From positions 1 through 34,998 of the forward strand of contig WRLK01000033.1 in NCBI GenBank assembly GCA_009777635.1: DNA of 34,998 bases. Reading direction: 5' to 3'. A program made the position numbers and the translations under genes. The notes under the pieces were generated by a model that ran no database searches, was not told the origin of the DNA, and saw only the letters and a list, made by a program, of their open reading frames with translations. This DNA is from Oscillospiraceae bacterium. GTDB taxonomy: Bacteria; Bacillota; Clostridia; Oscillospirales; Ruminococcaceae. Positions 33,067 to 34,998 of this stretch are shown here, in pieces (positions within the stretch are counted from its first letter, which is position 1; the number at the start of each line of letters is the position of its first letter).

Positions 33067-34851
33067 TCAACGTCTTGCGGGAACCAAGCACCCCGGCGCG
33101 TTGCCAATCAAATCTCTTCTTCCCGCTTTGATGAGGGCTTCTCTTGCAAGCTTGTGGGTTTTCGGGTCGAAGGCTTGCAAAAGCGCCCGCTGCATCGCCT
33201 TTTCTTCGGCGTCCTTCGCAACATATACGGGCTTTAATGTTCTAGAATCAAGTCCCGTGTAAAACATACAGGTGGACGACGTTCCGGGCGTTGGGTAGAA
33301 ATCCTGAACCTGTTCGGGGCGAAGCTTGTGTTTTTTCAAGTATAGCGCAAGCGTTACGGCGTCCTTTAGCGTGGCGCCCGGGTGCGACGACATCAGGTAC
33401 GGGACAAGATACTGCTTTTTCCCCGCCTTTTTTGTCGCCGCGTAAAATTTCTCCGAGAACCGCTCAAACTCCGCGATATGAGGCTTTCCCATACAGTCAA
33501 GCACCGCGGCGGCGCAGTGCTCAGGCGCTACCTTCAGCCGCCCGCTCACATGGTGCGCTACAAGCTCGTTTAAAAACTCGCTTTTTTTATCAAGGTTGAT
33601 GTAGTCATACCGAAGCCCGCTTCTCACAAACACCGACTTTACTTTGGGGAGTTTTCGCAAATCCCTGAGTATTTCAAGGTACTCCGAGTGGCCGATTTCA
33701 AGGTTCGGGCACGGTCTCGGGGCAAGGCACGGGCGGTTTTTGCACATCCCCTTTTCAAGCTGTCGCTTGCAGGATGGCTTCCTGAAATTTGCAGTAGCGC
33801 CCCCAACATCGTGTATATACCCCTTAAACCGCGGGTTCTTCGTCATCCTTACGGCTTCGGCTAAGATGGAGCCCCGGCTTCTTGCCGTGACGCTTTTGCC
33901 CTGATGAAACGCGATGGAGCAAAAAGCGCATCCGCCGAAGCAGCCGCGGTTGTGCATGATTGAAAACTCCACCTCTTCAATCGCCTTTACGCCGCCGTAA
34001 GCCTCATAAGCTGGATGGTACATGCGCATGAACGGCAAATCGAAAACCTTGTCGAGCTCCTCCTGAGAAAGGGGCGGCTGCGGCGGGTTCTGCACCAAAA
34101 ACAAATCGGCGCCATGCTGTTGAACAAGGGCGCGCCCTGTCACGTGATCCTGCTCCATAAGCTGAAGCTGGTGCGCCTTTGCGTAGCTGAGCTTATCATC
34201 CCGCACCTTTTCATAGCTCTTGCAGCTCACAGAATTTTGCGGCAAACCCATGCCGTTCGTCAAAATGCACGTGCCCTTGATGTTTGTCATTTCGCTTATA
34301 TTTTCGCCCGCCGAAAGACGCTTTGCGATTTCTTCTGTCTGCCGCTCGCCCATGCCGTAGACAAGTAAGTCCGCGCCGCTTGACATGAGGACGGACGGCT
34401 TCACCTCGTCATCCCAGTAATCGTAATGCGCGAATCTTCTAAGGCTTGCCTCAAGCCCTCCGATCATCACCGGTATGCCGGGATAGACCCGCTTGATTGC
34501 CTTTGCATACACGGTGAGCGCGCGGTCGGGGCGCTTCCCCGCTTTGTTGCCGGATGTATAGGCGTCGTCGCTGCGGCGTTTTTTCGCGGCGGTGTAGTTT
34601 GCGACCATCGAGTCAATGCATCCGCTTGTCACAAAGAATCCGAGCCGCGGCCTGCCAAAACGCGTGAAATCTTTATCCGACAAGGGCTGCGGCAGCATCG
34701 CGACGCGAAAGCCGAGGCTTTCAAGAAGCCGCGAAATAATGGCGGCGCCAAAAGACGGGTGATCGACATACGCGTCGCCCGTCACGCATATAAAGTCGGG
34801 GAAATCCCACCCGCGCCCTGTCATTTCCTGTTTTGAAATCGGAAGAAACAT
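33067..34851 (-). CDS. ygiQ: YgiQ-family radical SAM protein
   Basis: The 594-residue product opens MFLPISKQEMTGRGWDFPDF, followed by VTGDAYVDHPSFG, the conserved YgiQ N-terminal signature. The radical SAM cysteines are C304, C308 and C311 in NRGCFGGCAFCS. The C-terminal part has VAPEHCAAAVLDCMGKP and the VQDFYPTPGTSSTCMFY motif. The family is widely conserved but its reaction is unknown. The start at 34851 is supported by a GGGGTG stretch about 8 bases upstream. It is a single-gene transcript by position and marks the end of the accessory stretch. Confidence 0.92.
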   Translation of the reverse strand: MFLPISKQEMTGRGWDFPDFICVTGDAYVDHPSFGAAIISRLLESLGFRVAMLPQPLSDKDFTRFGRPRLGFFVTSGCIDSMVANYTAAKKRRSDDAYTSGNKAGKRPDRALTVYAKAIKRVYPGIPVMIGGLEASLRRFAHYDYWDDEVKPSVLMSSGADLLVYGMGERQTEEIAKRLSAGENISEMTNIKGTCILTNGMGLPQNSVSCKSYEKVRDDKLSYAKAHQLQLMEQDHVTGRALVQQHGADLFLVQNPPQPPLSQEELDKVFDLPFMRMYHPAYEAYGGVKAIEEVEFSIMHNRGCFGGCAFCSIAFHQGKSVTARSRGSILAEAVRMTKNPRFKGYIHDVGGATANFRKPSCKRQLEKGMCKNRPCLAPRPCPNLEIGHSEYLEILRDLRKLPKVKSVFVRSGLRYDYINLDKKSEFLNELVAHHVSGRLKVAPEHCAAAVLDCMGKPHIAEFERFSEKFYAATKKAGKKQYLVPYLMSSHPGATLKDAVTLALYLKKHKLRPEQVQDFYPTPGTSSTCMFYTGLDSRTLKPVYVAKDAEEKAMQRALLQAFDPKTHKLAREALIKAGRRDLIGNAPGCLVPARR

Positions 34852-34869
34852 TCATCAAGCACCCCGTAA

Positions 34870-34998
34870 GATTAGGGCGTGTTCCCACTACCGCTCAACG
34901 CCCATTTTTTGGCAGATTTTGCGCCATTCGTCGTTAAAAATTCTTGAAATACGCCCAGTATTCCTGCAAATTTTTGCCTAGACTGGCACAAAATCTGC
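34870..34998. repeat. Foldback intergenic repeat, copy 3 (cut by the window edge)
   Basis: The core from about 34912 aligns with the repeat at 25035-25198: CATTCGTCGTTAAAAATTC, then CAGTATTCCTGCAAATTTTTGCC against its counterpart. Inner inverted arms GCAGATTTTGCGCC (about 34913) and GGCACAAAATCTGC (end of window) match closely. The right terminal repeat would lie beyond the window. No coding frame is seen in it. Confidence 0.6.

Overview
The window looks like a chromosomal segment from an anaerobic, probably spore-forming Firmicute of class Clostridia with moderate GC. Supporting signs are strong AGGAGG-type ribosome binding sites, many TTG and GTG starts, canonical TTGACA/TATAAT promoters, the Bacillus-like order yaaO - darA(yaaQ) - holB - ricT(yaaT), a SpoIID domain, a small 2[4Fe-4S] ferredoxin and a glycyl radical enzyme. 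No rRNA, tRNA, CRISPR or transposase gene was seen.

Layout. 1-160 is a palindromic repeat. 240-3530 holds lepA, hemW and a small membrane protein gene. 3544-4047 (minus) is a ChrB-like gene. 4144-9734 is a run of a cysteine desulfurase gene, thiI and a 1087-residue fusion (CinA-like, class B sortase, SpoIID). 9787-11245 (minus) encodes a PrsA/SurA-like lipoprotein and a 74-residue protein. 11248-13869 (minus) is a molybdenum cofactor operon, moaC - moaA - MOSC - mogA, followed by a remnant of a D-2-hydroxyacid dehydrogenase. 13919-14599 (minus) is a DUF6062-type gene. 14687-16283 pairs coaX with an ECF S component, probably for pantothenate. 16390-17775 is a leucine-rich-repeat lipoprotein, convergent with a P-loop ATPase gene (17772-18860). 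19141-23709 is secA, a QueG-like gene and a FemAB-like gene, running by overlap into the yaaO-like - darA - holB - ricT block (23706-27191) and a ferredoxin gene.

From about 27,540 to 32,980 the content is accessory. It holds a gene whose first 70 residues are about 66 percent identical to eukaryotic ubiquitin but which ends in a cysteine-rich basic tail instead of the diglycine; a Phd/ParE-type toxin-antitoxin pair under a 28-bp perfect palindrome; a DeoR-family regulator; and a convergent ROK-kinase - glycyl-radical-enzyme operon without a visible activating enzyme. A YgiQ-type radical SAM gene and a partial repeat close the window.

The two most unusual objects are the ubiquitin-like protein (27622-27945) and the CinA-SrtB-SpoIID fusion (6471-9734). 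The second could join a cytoplasmic, enzyme-dead CinA module to two cell-wall enzymes through one membrane segment. Three intergenic foldback repeats of one family (15465-15614, 25035-25198, about 34870 to the end) and a second type at 1-152 point to a genome seeded with small non-coding mobile or REP-like elements.
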